This document shows, one piece after another, positions 33,845-45,122 of a stretch of DNA of 64,000 nucleotides. The notes beneath the pieces are model-generated. The model was not told where the DNA came from, ran no database searches, and saw nothing but the letters and a program-made list of their open reading frames with translations. The position numbers were made by a program, and so were the translations under genes. Origin of the DNA: Hyperoodon ampullatus (Eukaryota > Chordata > Mammalia > Artiodactyla > Ziphiidae); contig OX457070.1 of assembly GCA_949752795.1 (NCBI GenBank), positions 31,880,788 to 31,944,787 on the forward strand, in the 5' to 3' direction. Each line of letters starts with the position of its first letter. The stretch's first letter is position 1.

Positions 33845-33960
33845 ACTGGAAAAGGAAACTAATTTGGCAAGGGTCTCAAAGCTAATTTATTGGCAAAATG
33901 ATAACTAGAACTCAGATCTCATTTCTAGTTCAGTCATAGCTACTCTTACTCTGCCTCTCT
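33845..33960 (-). mobile_element. MIR SINE fragment
   Basis: 'aagggtctcaaagctaattt', 'gaactcagatctcatttcta' resemble minus-strand MIR. Diverged. Confidence 0.45.
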
Positions 33961-34002
33961 GACATCTGGCAACTTCCAGAAAATTGCATGACTCCCTATA
34001 TC

Positions 34003-34475
34003 CTGGGTTAGCTTTGTAGGGTTACTATAACAAAGTACTGCAGACTGGGTAGTTAAAACAACAGAAAAGTCTTCTCCTATCTCACAGTTCTGGAGGCTGG
34101 AAATCCAAAATCAAGTTGTTAGCAATCCATGCTCCTTCTGAAACCCACAGGAAGAATCCTTCCTTGCCTCTTCCTAGCTTTTGGTGGCAGTTGGCCATTC
34201 TTGTTGTTCCTTGTCTTGTAGCTACATCACTCCAGTCTCTGCCTCTGCTGTCATATGACCTTCTTCCCTGTGTATCGGTCTTCACGTCACCTTTCCTCTT
34301 CTCATAAAGACAACAATCAGATCAAAAGCCCATCCTACTCCAGTATCTCCTTATCTTAACTACTTACATCTGCAATGACCTTATTTCCAAATAAGTTCAC
34401 ATTTGGAGGTACTGGGGGTTAGGGATTCATCATCTTTTCCTTGGGTGGGTGGGTACACAACTCAACTCATACCAT
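34003..34475 (-). mobile_element. MLT1-class MaLR solo LTR
   Basis: The left end 'ctgggttagctttgtagggt' and right end 'acacaactcaactcatacca' are complements of the MLT1 3' and 5' ends. The body has 'cacagttctggaggctggaa' and 'gcaatgaccttatttccaaa'. Opposite orientation to the MLT1 at 25421. No internal region is attached. Confidence 0.85.
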
Positions 34476-35854
34476 ACACCATAGCATGTAGGTTGAGACC
34501 TACAGAGGTCCAGAAGGGCAATGGAGAGGCAAGGAAAGTGAGTTCTTCTGAGTGTCTCTCATTCACTTTCCTTGGTTCCATTTGACATTCAACTTGTGTT
34601 CTGTTAACGAGCACTAACAGGAACTTTGTAACCAAGAAAATGGATGGATGCTCATCTCTGTTTCTCTCTTATTCTCTCATCGCAAAGCAGTTTATAGTCT
34701 CCGTTTGGAGAAACCAAGGCAGTCTTTGCTCACTACTTCCTATCTTCCCATCACAAAAGGCAAGCCTCACTTCCTCAGCCAGGTTCACAGTCATTACCCG
34801 CCAACCAGGCAGAGAGCATCACAATGGCTAATGGAAACTTTCTCCTCAGCATAAACTGTGCAGTCCTCTAATTTGTTTAGCTAAACTGCATTAGTCATAC
34901 TGAAAGTTTTATTATCAGAGTCAAATACAGGAAGCTGACGTGGACATGCTGTATTTAAAAAAAGTTAAAGCATTTTAAAAAATAAGCTTGGCATATTGAT
35001 TAGTTAATTTTCTAAACAAGAGGCTCATTCCTTTTAATCCTCAGCATTACTGTAAATTCTATTTCCGCCTTTTAGATCATACTGTTCAAAATGGGATTAA
35101 AAAAAAAAAAAAACCTCGAACAACACCACACACATATTTCATGTTAGGTTTTGCTCTAAAGTATTATTGAATTGGGTGGAAGAGGTATGGCTCTGGGTTT
35201 CTACCATTGTAAATTTAGGAGAACAAACTGTGATTCTTTGCCTGAGTTGAAACTAACACTTTATGTCTATAAATGTGATGTTTTCCCAGTGGTCTAAGGC
35301 AAGCAATTTTGGGCAATTATTCTGTCATTTCTATAGCGGTCACTTCATTTGACCTGGTTTTTAAAAATTTCTCCCAGCCTTTTGTAGGACTGGGACCTTA
35401 GTGCATCTTTTCTTCCCCTTACTAATTGTCCTTGTTGTTTGTTTATAACAGATAAAGAACACATATCTTTTGTTAAGGACTCAATCAATGCTACTGGATA
35501 AGTCCTAGTATTACTATGTCAGATATAGTACTAGTGGACTAGATCCTGTTAGGTGAGTGAGTTTTTCATCACAGCACACAATGTTTTATAGGGACTATTA
35601 TTCAGATCTTGTGGATACACATTATACAAAGCCCTTCCAGTATGTTTTCATATTGTGAGCCCACATGAAATCTTCCCTTCCAAATGAGCCTGACTGATTG
35701 CAGCCTTCATTTCATCAGATTCACTATGACTGTTTTCAATGCCTAGCATGGAGCTCATGTCATAGTTAAGTCTAAATAATCTGTTCATAACTGGAGACAA
35801 CTGTTCATAACAGTGAAGACAACTGTTTCTTAGTCTACATTAAAAAAAAACAGA
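34476..35854. other. Unannotated sequence with a small tandem repeat
   Basis: A 20-22-bp unit 'ctgttcataac..gaagacaa' is tandem at 35781-35822. An A run lies at about 35098-35114. Nothing else was recognised. Confidence 0.4.
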
Positions 35855-36070
35855 GGGCTTCCCTGGTGGCACAGTGGTTGAGAGTCCGCTTGCTGATGCA
35901 GGGGACACGGGTTCGTGCTCCGGTCTGGGAAGATCCCACGTGCCGCAGAGCGGCTAGGCCCGTGAGCCATGGCCGCTGAGCCTGCATGTCCGGAGCCTGT
36001 GCACCGCAACGGGAGAGGCCACAACAGTGAGAGGCCCACGTACCGCAAAAATAAATAAATAAATAAATAA
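35855..36070 (+). mobile_element. CHR-type SINE with (AAAT)n tail
   Basis: Head 'gggcttccctggtggcacag', body to 'gaggcccacgtaccgc', tail of AAAT units. Flanks 'aaacagag' and 'agaacagaat' are only a weak duplication. Confidence 0.9.
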
Positions 36071-37369
36071 GAACAGAATTTCTTATTCTTGGTCTTGAAT
36101 TAAGTCACTCCTACAATAAAGGTTTTCCTAGACCCCCATGTTGATTCAAACTGCTTATATAAACAGAGCAGAGGAAAAGTCCATGATTTGAAAATTCTCA
36201 GATAAATCATCTTACAGGTAAATGTTTTAGGTTCAGTGGATTTAGTAGATGCCAAACAGAAAGAAATTCACTTGAAAGAAAATGGTGAAAAGGTTTATGT
36301 ATTTTCTTCCAAAAGTTTAACTAAAGTAATTAGATTAGGAAACCAATAACTTTATGTTTGCTTCTGGAGTTTATTTGGGATAAGCAATTTATTCAGTAGA
36401 TTCTGCATTGCCAAGTTAATTTTTTATGACATTTGCAAATGGATCAGACAGTGTAACATTTCCTCTTTTTCCTTGCCAAAAGAGAAAAAAGCAACACCAA
36501 AAATAGGTGTCCTAGGCATATCTCTCACATAATTCAAGTTACCCAATGCAGTGTCTGAAGCCAATCTAAATGGCTTTACCCATCCCTACCACTGCACTCC
36601 CACACTGGAAATATGCACCCCTGTAAGATGTCTTCATGATGAATGAGCTAATGTTTATAAAGTACTTTAGAGATCTGTGGGCAAGACACTATCTAATTAC
36701 AAAGTATAGTTCTCTTTATTAAATGGAAGCTATTTTCCCCCTGTGTTTTTCATTATCCATACCATTTCCATGCCTTACCTTCCTGATGGTTTCCATTGCA
36801 AAGTGGAATCAGTTTCTTAAAAAAAATGTGTGGGGGGGAGCTCAATAATTTTAAGTCACAGTGCATTGCACATACCCAGAAAAACCTAGCTCACTTCCAA
36901 ATTCAAGGACTAATAAAAATTGGAAGCACTCCAGTAATTTTAAATTGATTCGCACATTGAAGAGTGATTTAAAATCACTGAAGTGATTTAATATTTTTTT
37001 ATATATGCACTTCAATTTAGAAGTGAGTCAGACAGACAGCATCATAGTGTAGAATAGAAGTCCAAGACGTTGAGTTAATGTTTAAAAAGTTAGCAATTAG
37101 ACTGAAACATAACTGGAGGAACCAAGATCAAACAATCACTAGAGTCAATTGAGCCATTAAGCTGAAGGACTATGGTGAATGTCTGGATGCATTTTCCAAG
37201 GCCTGTCTTCACCTGGTCCATGGCCATCTCTTCTTCTTCTTAACTAATGATATTTACAATCTTTGCTGCTAATTTATAAATGTACTACATATGCCTTTTA
37301 ACATTTCTCAGATGTGTTTTTCAGTATTGTTTATTATTTTTGTTTGGTCATTTAATTTTCATGTGAGTG
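36071..37369. other. Unannotated sequence
   Basis: No repeat or gene recognised, although 'gaatgagctaatgtttataa' followed by 'agtactttagag' (36643-36674) faintly resembles MIR. Confidence 0.4.
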
Positions 37370-37706
37370 ACAAGTTAAGTAGAAATATAATGTGAGAAAT
37401 ATAATTGTACAGATGCAATCAACATATATAATTTAAATTTTCTACAGTCACCTTAAAAAAAGAAAACTAAACATAATTTTAATAATATATTTCATTTAAG
37501 CTCATAGCTCCAAAATACTGTCATTTCAATATGTAATTACTATACAAAATTATTGAGATATTTTACTTTTTTTCTTTTTTGGTCTTTGAAGTCTGGTGTG
37601 TATTTTACACTTACAGTATGTCTCAAATTGGAGTGGCTGTCCTTCAAATGTCCAATAGCCTCCTGTTGCTAGTGGCTACCATATTGGACAGTAAAGCTAT
37701 AGTCTT
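37370..37706 (+). mobile_element. MER3-like hAT relic
   Basis: 'gtagaaatataatgtgagaa' near the left, 'ttttaataatatatttcatt' internally, and 'ttttacacttacagtatgtc', 'gctagtggctaccatattgg' at the right follow a hAT-Charlie non-autonomous element of the MER3 type. The exact subfamily is uncertain. Confidence 0.65.
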
Positions 37707-38539
37707 GAAGGTCTGAACTGTGTTTTCTACTTTGAAACTTCAGTTATGCTTCCAGTGTGCATTTTTCTTTGCATTTACCATCTCACTTTACTTTGTGGCT
37801 ATTGTAGTCAACAGTGCAGGTTTATCAGCATAAAAAGAAAACCAAATAAAGCAAGACCAAACAATCCAGTGATTCTTCTTCAGGCCACATGCCATTTGAC
37901 AGCACATATTCTACCTGAGCTGCATATAGCACTGAAACAGAAAGCTGACATATGGAGTTTGCTGAAGGCCGAGGGCTAAATTTCAGCATCTATGCATTTA
38001 TGCATAAAATTCAAATATGGCCAAGGAAAAGCCTCTCTATTAACCATGGCAGAAAGAAGAAACAGAAAATACAAGAATAACTTTCAGTGGTGAAATTGAG
38101 CAAGAGTTTATTAACAGCTACCAAAGAAGGAGCATCATTTTCCCAGTAAAGGCTCTGGCCAGTAATTGTTTACTATCTCTAGTCTCTGCTGGAAAAGTCA
38201 TTCCATGCTCAAGGGACAGATTTTTCAGGGCCTCTAGGGCAGCACATGAGGATATGAGTATAGGTAAAAAAGATGGCACCACACAGTGGATGCATTGTCG
38301 GGAAAGCAAATGATTTTACATGACTCAGAGCAAAGAAAGGATGTAAAAGGCCACAAATGACAGCTTGATGGATAGAGATGGATGGCCAAAGAGAAACCTC
38401 ACTTAAAATTCTTCCTTTGAACATTCCTCCACTGAGGAATTTCAAAGAACTACAGTGTAGATTTTCTCCTTTTAATTTTTTATTTGCCTGATTCTGAAAG
38501 TAATGTATGTCCTTTATAACAATGTTGAAAGTATGAAAA
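37707..38539. other. Unannotated sequence
   Basis: A 114-codon minus-strand frame (38209-38553) and a 77-codon plus-strand frame (37746-37979) lack recognisable domains. Treated as chance. Confidence 0.4.
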
Positions 38540-39060
38540 GGAAAAAAGAACAATAAAAGATGACCGCTCTTCCCACCAACCAGAGGAAATCATTATTAAC
38601 ATTTTGACTTATTTCCTTCTAGTCTTTCTTTTTATAGATTTTATATAATTGATATATTATTGTGCTTTCTTCATTTTACATTTTAACGTGAACATTTTCT
38701 TTTATAATTAAAAATTTCTTAGACCACAATTGACTTTGTCACTCTGATAACACTTTTTCCATTATAAATGATGCTGTGATGAGCATCTTTTCACCTAAAT
38801 CTTTTTCTGCATTTCAAATTTTTTGTTTAAAGTAGATGGCAAAGAGAAATTACTGGGTCAAAAATATAAACTTTTGTAAGGGTTTTGAAATTATATTGCT
38901 GTGTTCTCTTCAAAAAAGATTAAATTTTCCTTCTGAGAGCTATTTCCTACCATGTTTGGCACACAATATAAAACCAGATCACTTGACACCTTTATTTCTA
39001 GTTTTGTTCCAAAATCATTGCTTTAATTCTCCTTTTGTAGTTTTGTTGAAAATATTCCAT
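38540..39060 (-). mobile_element. Ancient L1M/HAL1-type 3' region
   Basis: 'ttatttccttctagtctttc', 'ataaatgatgctgtgatgag', 'gagaaattactgggtcaaaa' are the complement of an old L1 3' portion. The plus-strand 100-codon frame here (38836-39138) is in antisense L1 and not a gene. Confidence 0.65.
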
Positions 39061-39324
39061 AAGTTGTTGTCAATAACTTGGCGAAATATCCTCACCCAGC
39101 AGCAACTTGTCTTTAGCACCTACTCAAGCTATTTGTGAACAGACTGTATAGAGAGGAGAAGCTTTGGAGATATTTGCTTCCATTAAAAGTATTACTGCTT
39201 TAATTTTAGCAGATAGATTAGTAGGAAAAGATTTTGGGGAAAGATTTCCTTTCCATGTATTCTAAGAGAGCACCATTTGGTAAACCTCACTCCTGTTGCC
39301 TGGTGAACTAATACTTTTTAAAAT

Positions 39325-39565
39325 TTGTAATAGCCTACATTTATTGAGAATTTACTATACTCCAAATATTTTATATTTTGGATTTTTTCATTTCATTCTC
39401 AAAATAACTCGATAAGGAAGGCACCATTATCAATCCCTTTTTACCATAAAGGGTCCTTATCCTTAGATTGTCACTAACTTAAATTACGATGCTATTTAAT
39501 AGCAGAGTCAAGATTCAAACCCAGAATCTAGAGAGTCTATTTTAAGAAGTGTTGCCTATTCTTAA
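39325..39565 (-). mobile_element. MIR SINE
   Basis: 'aatagcctacatttattgag', 'caaaataactcgataaggaa', 'agcagagtcaagattcaaac' then 'ccag' are MIR read on the complementary strand, near full length. Confidence 0.75.
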
Positions 39566-39654
39566 ATACTACCACTATCCAGCCTCAAATTTTTGGAGAA
39601 ATTTCCCAGTTTGTCCTATAACTTCTGTTTTCTTTGCACCTGCAACTCTTCATT

Positions 39655-39790
39655 GCACATATCTGTTTACTAGTTGACTGTAAGCTCCTTGAGGGAAGGT
39701 TGATGCCCTGTTCATTATCGTATGCCTACCATTTAACACAGTGCCAGGCACTTCATAGGTATTCAGGAAATATTTATTGGATACATAGTG
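39655..39790 (+). mobile_element. L2 LINE 3' end
   Basis: 'gactgtaagctccttgaggg', 'acagtgccaggcacttcata' and 'ggtattcaggaaatatttat' are the classic L2 3' terminus. Confidence 0.75.
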
Positions 39791-39844
39791 TGAGTCAAAA
39801 CGCTTAGAAGTGAGACATAACATGATAATTTGTGACGTTATTCT

Positions 39845-40131
39845 TTTTTTAAATTTTTAAAATTGAAGTAGAGTCAATTTACAATGTTGTGTTAGTTTCA
39901 AGTGTATAGAAAAGTGATTCATTTATACATATATATATTCTTTTTCATATTATTTTCCATTATACACTATTACAAGATACTGAGTATAGTCCCCTGTGCT
40001 ATACAGTAGGTCCTCGTTGTTTACCTATTTTATATATAGTAGTATGTATGTGTTAATCCCAAAATCCTAATTTATATCTCCCCCCACCTCCTGCTATCCC
40101 CTCTGGTAACCATAAGTTTGTTTTCTACTCT
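39845..40131 (-). mobile_element. L1 3'UTR fragment
   Basis: 'gaagtagagtcaatttacaa', 'gtcccctgtgctatacagta', 'ggtcctcgttgtttacctat', then 'ctctggtaaccataagtttg': cetartiodactyl L1 3' end on the minus strand. Confidence 0.88.
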
Positions 40132-43100
40132 TTTAAACGTTTTCCAGAGTTGATGGTCTTGTTCTTATGAGTGCAATGTAAAATAATCACCCAAAAAGAG
40201 GAACTGAATTGTTCAGTAATGTGAGAACTTTTAGCTACTAAAATGACATTTAGGGTATTCTGGGTTATATTTGGCCTGTAACACAGAGCAAAAATTTATC
40301 CAACACTCTTTCAAAGATTCCCTAACTGCTGTAAACTGAAAGCCTATTTTTTCTAAACAAGTCTAAATTGATGTGTAATAAGTTAGTTAGAAGTCATGTG
40401 AAATTTCATGATTTCAATGGTTTTACTTTGATTTTCCTTCAAAGTGCAGCTCAGTGGGTGTGAACCCACACTAACCAAAACAGAAAGAAGGGGGTTTGCA
40501 CAGAATCTTCAGAAACTGAGATGCATGGTACTCCCAGCTTTATTCAGCAACTCAAGGGGGACAGTATGTCCAGCATTGCAATCTATCACATTAACAAAAA
40601 TGATGACTCCTCAGGGAGTTGGAATAAAATGTTTATAACGAAATAGTGAAGAAACCATTTAATGACTCTTGTGTGTGTTTATGACTTCTGTGTTTACAAC
40701 TTCTGTGTGTTTTTTTTTTAACAAGGATGGATGTGTTCTTTGTAAAGAAAAGAAGTTGTGTAAAACCCCAAATGCTCAGGTTAAGACCCAAGGATGAGAA
40801 AAATGTCTTCCTCAGAGAGTATTCTTACATTTTAAAAAATGATTTTGAGTACAGTGACTGAGAAACAAGTTTCCACTGTCTAGGTAATGCAGTTTTGGAT
40901 GGAATGATACATTTTTAGCAGAGTGTCTATTTCACTCTTGTTATTTGTTTAATGTTTTTAAAAGGGCCACTTTGGAGGTTTTGTGTACATTGTCTTTGAT
41001 TTTATGACTGTTTCAGGGACAATAAAATTTGCCCTATTATTTACACTTAGTATGTTTCATTTATACATGCAACCTGGCTACATCCAAGTAAAGAAACATT
41101 TATTGAATTAGGGTTATGGTTAGGGTTAGGAACTTTATATGTATGTATTATAGAAGCACATTTTATATACATATATGTATATTCTTTATATATGTTTATG
41201 CATATATGTGTTATGTATATGTATACCTGTATCTCTATCTCTATATCTTTAGTGTACTTAAAAGCATACTTATGAAAATTTTCTGAATCATCTCCATGTA
41301 GAACTTCCCCCATCTTCTGTCATAACCCCACTGCATCCTATACCTCCTGTTTTCAGAAGTATACTGATACTATCTTCAAAGTATACTTAGACAAAGAATA
41401 AATTTTTTTCTCATGCCATTTTACATGGACTGTTGATATGTTGGCAATAAGAGAAATCAGCTTTTGTAGAGATATGATGTATTTTTCTAATCATTCATCA
41501 TAGGAATGCTCCACAATGATGTAATTTGAATGCTTGGGGTAGCTTCATGAGGTGTCTGTGCAGAGATGGGGAATGTATGGGGTCAGTCCTAGATAAAAGG
41601 TGAATGGCCAGCAGATACAATTTGTGCCTAAGTAGCAACATTCAGAAAAATAAAAGTGACAACTGATATCGCAAGTTCACGAAACGGCACCAAGAAGATG
41701 TTCTAAAAATCGTAGTTCAATGACAAATTGAAACTGAAAGACAAATCTTGGTTGAATATTAGGGAACTGGCTTCAGATACCCCATGAAATTTTTTCTTAA
41801 AGACTTTCTGTTGTTATTGCACTGTTTTTATCCAGATTTCACTACTTTGATTGGTTTGAATGTACACACATATTACAATTGCGTCTCAGGGTAAAATCTC
41901 TCCAAATATACTGTGAATTTAAGGTCTAGCTTGGCACCGTGAGGAGTCTAGTTTAATTCAACTCAGGGTAGTGTGGGGTCAGGAACCTGGTTTTTAATGG
42001 AGAGCAGGATCCCACCCTGATGCACGGTGTGTGTTGTAGGTGAGGTGGGGATAGGACACTAGGAGAGCAAAATCCAAGATGGAAAACCATGGATGGTAAC
42101 AACAGTGGAGCAAATGGTTTCTAGGTATCATTGTCCTTCTGGGATAGACAGATGAACCGGAGATAATTCCATTAGACTTGGTATTCCACCTGAGGAGGTA
42201 TTGTTTATAGATAGTAAATATTTCACCAGAATTCATCTGCTGAAGTAGAGTCAGGAAGGTCAACTGATGCTTCAAACAATGCTAGACCAGACCTAAAGTT
42301 TCTTGAAGTGCCCCCAGGGCATCTCTAGCAAGGGGTGCATTGGAGCAGGAAGATAAGAACCCAGAGGAAGTGCTCTGTATCCTTCATCCCTTCTTCAACT
42401 AGAGGAACTCCACATAATATTGCACTTGAATAAAAGGCTTTACCATTTAAAGTACTCTAAGGACTTCTGCTTTAGATACCTATTTATGTGGACACGGAAG
42501 CAGTGCCACATCCCTTACTGATAATAAAACCCGTCATTGTTGATTACTGCTTTGAGACTTCACAGGTCTGTTGTAGAAGAATTGTATGCTGGTTAAAAAG
42601 AAAGATCAGCATCTCCTGTGGTTGTCAGCAGAGCTGTCCCTGTGCAACACAAATCTTGTTGGACTCTGATATCATCTTTGTGAGCAACTGTGTCTCAGTC
42701 AAGGTTAAAATGAAATGCCAGTGCAGGTTGTTAAAAGAGTCGGTAGTCACTGAGGATTGCAGTTGTTAAGGGGGTACAGGTATTGAAAAGCATGCAGTGA
42801 AGCCGAACTATAATCCAAGCAAGTTGAGTGGTGCTGCACTTTCATATTCCGGGAAGCTTTAACCATTTTATAACATTGAACTAAGTAGAAGATATCTGGA
42901 TTTCTATAGCACAGTGATGTGCTCTAGGATATTGATTTAGCCCAAACTCAAATTCCTCAAACTGCTTACGTTTGAAAGTTTTGGCACTGCTTCCCTGAAT
43001 GAATTGGTAGTTTGAGGCTGGGTTAAAAAAATAGACCCAGATATTATATAGGAATATTTTCTCCAGTCAGAAATAAAGAAAACTCTATTCTAGTACTTCT

Positions 43101-43561
43101 GGAAGAGAATGGGATAGTGGCATCACAGAATACTAGTATTACGTCTGTTATATCAACTTATACTCACGTAGTAAGTTTGTGGGTCTTGAGTCATCCAGGG
43201 GATACCTAGTCCTTGAGTGCTGGATCATCAACTTAATGTGAAACTGTGCTTCTAAGAGGCTAATCAGGCTAATTAGGTCAAAGTTTTTGTTGCCATACCC
43301 CAGCAGCATAAGTTCGCCTTGAGTAGGGTGATGGGTGCCGTGGTAGAGTGGTCAAAAAAGGCCCAAATCATTGGACCAAGACTTGGTTTATTTTTCAGAA
43401 GGCTGATCATTTTATACATTACTGCTAAGTATATAGTGAAAAGCATGGAAACATATTCTATATTGCTGATGGGTAATTTTGGTGTTCATAATTCTATTTT
43501 CCAAAATGTTTTGCAATGACTTTGGATTACCTCTGTCATCAGAAGCATAATAAAAACATAA
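40132..43561. other. Repeat-poor unannotated sequence
   Basis: About 3.4 kb. It contains a telomere-like motif (41108-41130), an AT/TATG-rich low-complexity stretch (about 41135-41240) and a 93-codon cysteine-rich plus-strand frame at 42488-42769. No gene could be supported. Confidence 0.45.
41108..41130 (+). repeat. Short interstitial telomere-like repeat
   Basis: Units TTAGGG, TTATGG, TTAGGG, TTAGG in a row: nearly four vertebrate telomere units with one variant. Confidence 0.85.
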
Positions 43562-43573
43562 AAGTGTTAAGCT

Positions 43574-43782
43574 TGGGCTTTGCTGGTGGCTCAGTGGTTG
43601 AGAGTCCTCCTGCCAATGCAGGGGATGCAGGTTCGTGCCCCAGTCCGAGAGGATCCCACATGCTGCAGAGCAGCTAGGCCTGTGAGCCATGGCTGCTGGG
43701 CCTGCGCGTCTGGAGCCTGTGCTCCGCAATGGGAGAGGCCACAACAGTTAGAGGCCCGCGCACCGCAAAAAAAAAAAAAAAC
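43574..43782 (+). mobile_element. CHR-type SINE
   Basis: Head 'tgggctttgctggtggctca' (diverged), B-box region 'ggttcgtgccc', body end 'gaggcccgcgcaccgc' and an A tail. Exact target-site duplication 'aagtgttaagct' at 43562-43573 and 43783-43794. Confidence 0.93.
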
Positions 43783-43794
43783 AAGTGTTAAGCT

Positions 43795-44314
43795 CTCCTC
43801 TTGGCTCAGGTTTTAAACAGAACCTGGGTCTCTTCTAAGTGATACAAGAATACAAGGACCCTCCATCGGCAACTTACTGAATGAGAAAACTGAATGAGAA
43901 GTTTTGGACAATTCTCATAAAACCTCTCTGGTTACCCCAGGAAAACCAGCAAAGACGTGGATCAGTTGTTACAATGAACTTATCCTCCTGAGTCAGGAGC
44001 TGTATCTATTTGCTCTAGTCCAGATTATTGGCAAAAAGGAGCAATTTTTTTTTAAGCAGATCAAAAACATAGTGAGCTAGCTGGGAAGGGGAAGATTTTG
44101 GTAGTCAGAAATATGGTGGCATGCTTAGTCAGCACCACATAATTCAGTAATAATGTTAGGGACACTGTCAATAATCTCTCACCAGCAGTAAACAGATACA
44201 TTTCATGATCTGAAAAAACAGAACTAGACAGAAAATGGGAAGTGAGTACTGAACCTACTGAAATCTAATGCAAAGAAAGCATTGAGGTCAATGAAAGGAC
44301 TGTGTATTCATGGT
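43795..44314. other. Unannotated sequence
   Basis: No element recognised. Confidence 0.35.
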
Positions 44315-45122
44315 CATCATCAAAAAATCTACAAACCATAAATGCTGGAGAGGATGTGGAGAAAAGGGAACCCTCTTCCCCTGTTGATGGGAATGTAAAT
44401 CGATACAGCCACTATGGAGAAAAGTATGGAGGTTCCTTAAAAACTAAAAATAGAACTACCATATGACCAGCAATCCCACTAATGGGCATATACCCTGAGA
44501 AAACCATAATTCAAAGAGACACATGCACCCCAAGGTTCATTGCAACACTATTTACAATAGCCAGGACATGGAAGCAACCTAAGTGTCCATTGACAGATGA
44601 ATGGATAAAGAAGATATGGTACATATATACAATGGAATATTATTCATCCATAAAAAGGAACGAAATTGGATCATTTGTAGAGATGTGGATGGACCTAGAG
44701 TCTGTCACACAGAATGAAGTAAGTCAGAAAGAGAAAAACAAATATTGTATATTAAGTCATATATGTAGAATTTAGAAAAATAGTACAGATCAACCCATTT
44801 GCAGGACAGGAATAGAGACGCAGGTATAGAGAATGGACGGGTAGACACAGAGGGGAAACAGAAGGGTGGGATGAATTGGGAGATTAGGACTGACATAAAT
44901 ACACTATCATGTGTAAAATAGTTAGCTAGTGGGAACATGCTGTATAGCACAGGGAGCCCAGCTCAGTGCTCTGTGATGACCTAGATGGGTGGGATGGGGG
45001 AGGGGTGGGAGGGAGGTCAAAGACAGAGGGGATATATGTATACATATAGCTGATTCACTTTGTTGTACAGCAGAAACTAACATAACATTGTAAAGGAATT
45101 ATATTCCAATTAAAAAGAAAGA
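44315..45122 (+). mobile_element. L1 3' end (ORF2 tail plus 3'UTR), 5'-truncated
   Basis: Begins in ORF2 ('aaatgctggagaggatgtgg'), continues through 'caatggaatattattcatcc' and the 3'UTR 'tagctagtgggaacatgctg', 'atagctgattcactttgttg' to an A-rich end. The 97-codon frame within it is ORF2 C-terminal debris. No clear target-site duplication. Confidence 0.92.

Noticed and set aside
25421..34475. The two MLT1 LTRs as ends of one provirus
   Set aside because: They are in opposite orientation, of different length and separated by unrelated repeats, so they are independent solo LTRs.
43335..43400. tRNA-like string 'gtggtagagtggtcaaaaaa'
   Set aside because: It has a D-arm-like word but no B box or cloverleaf pairing. 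Not a tRNA gene.
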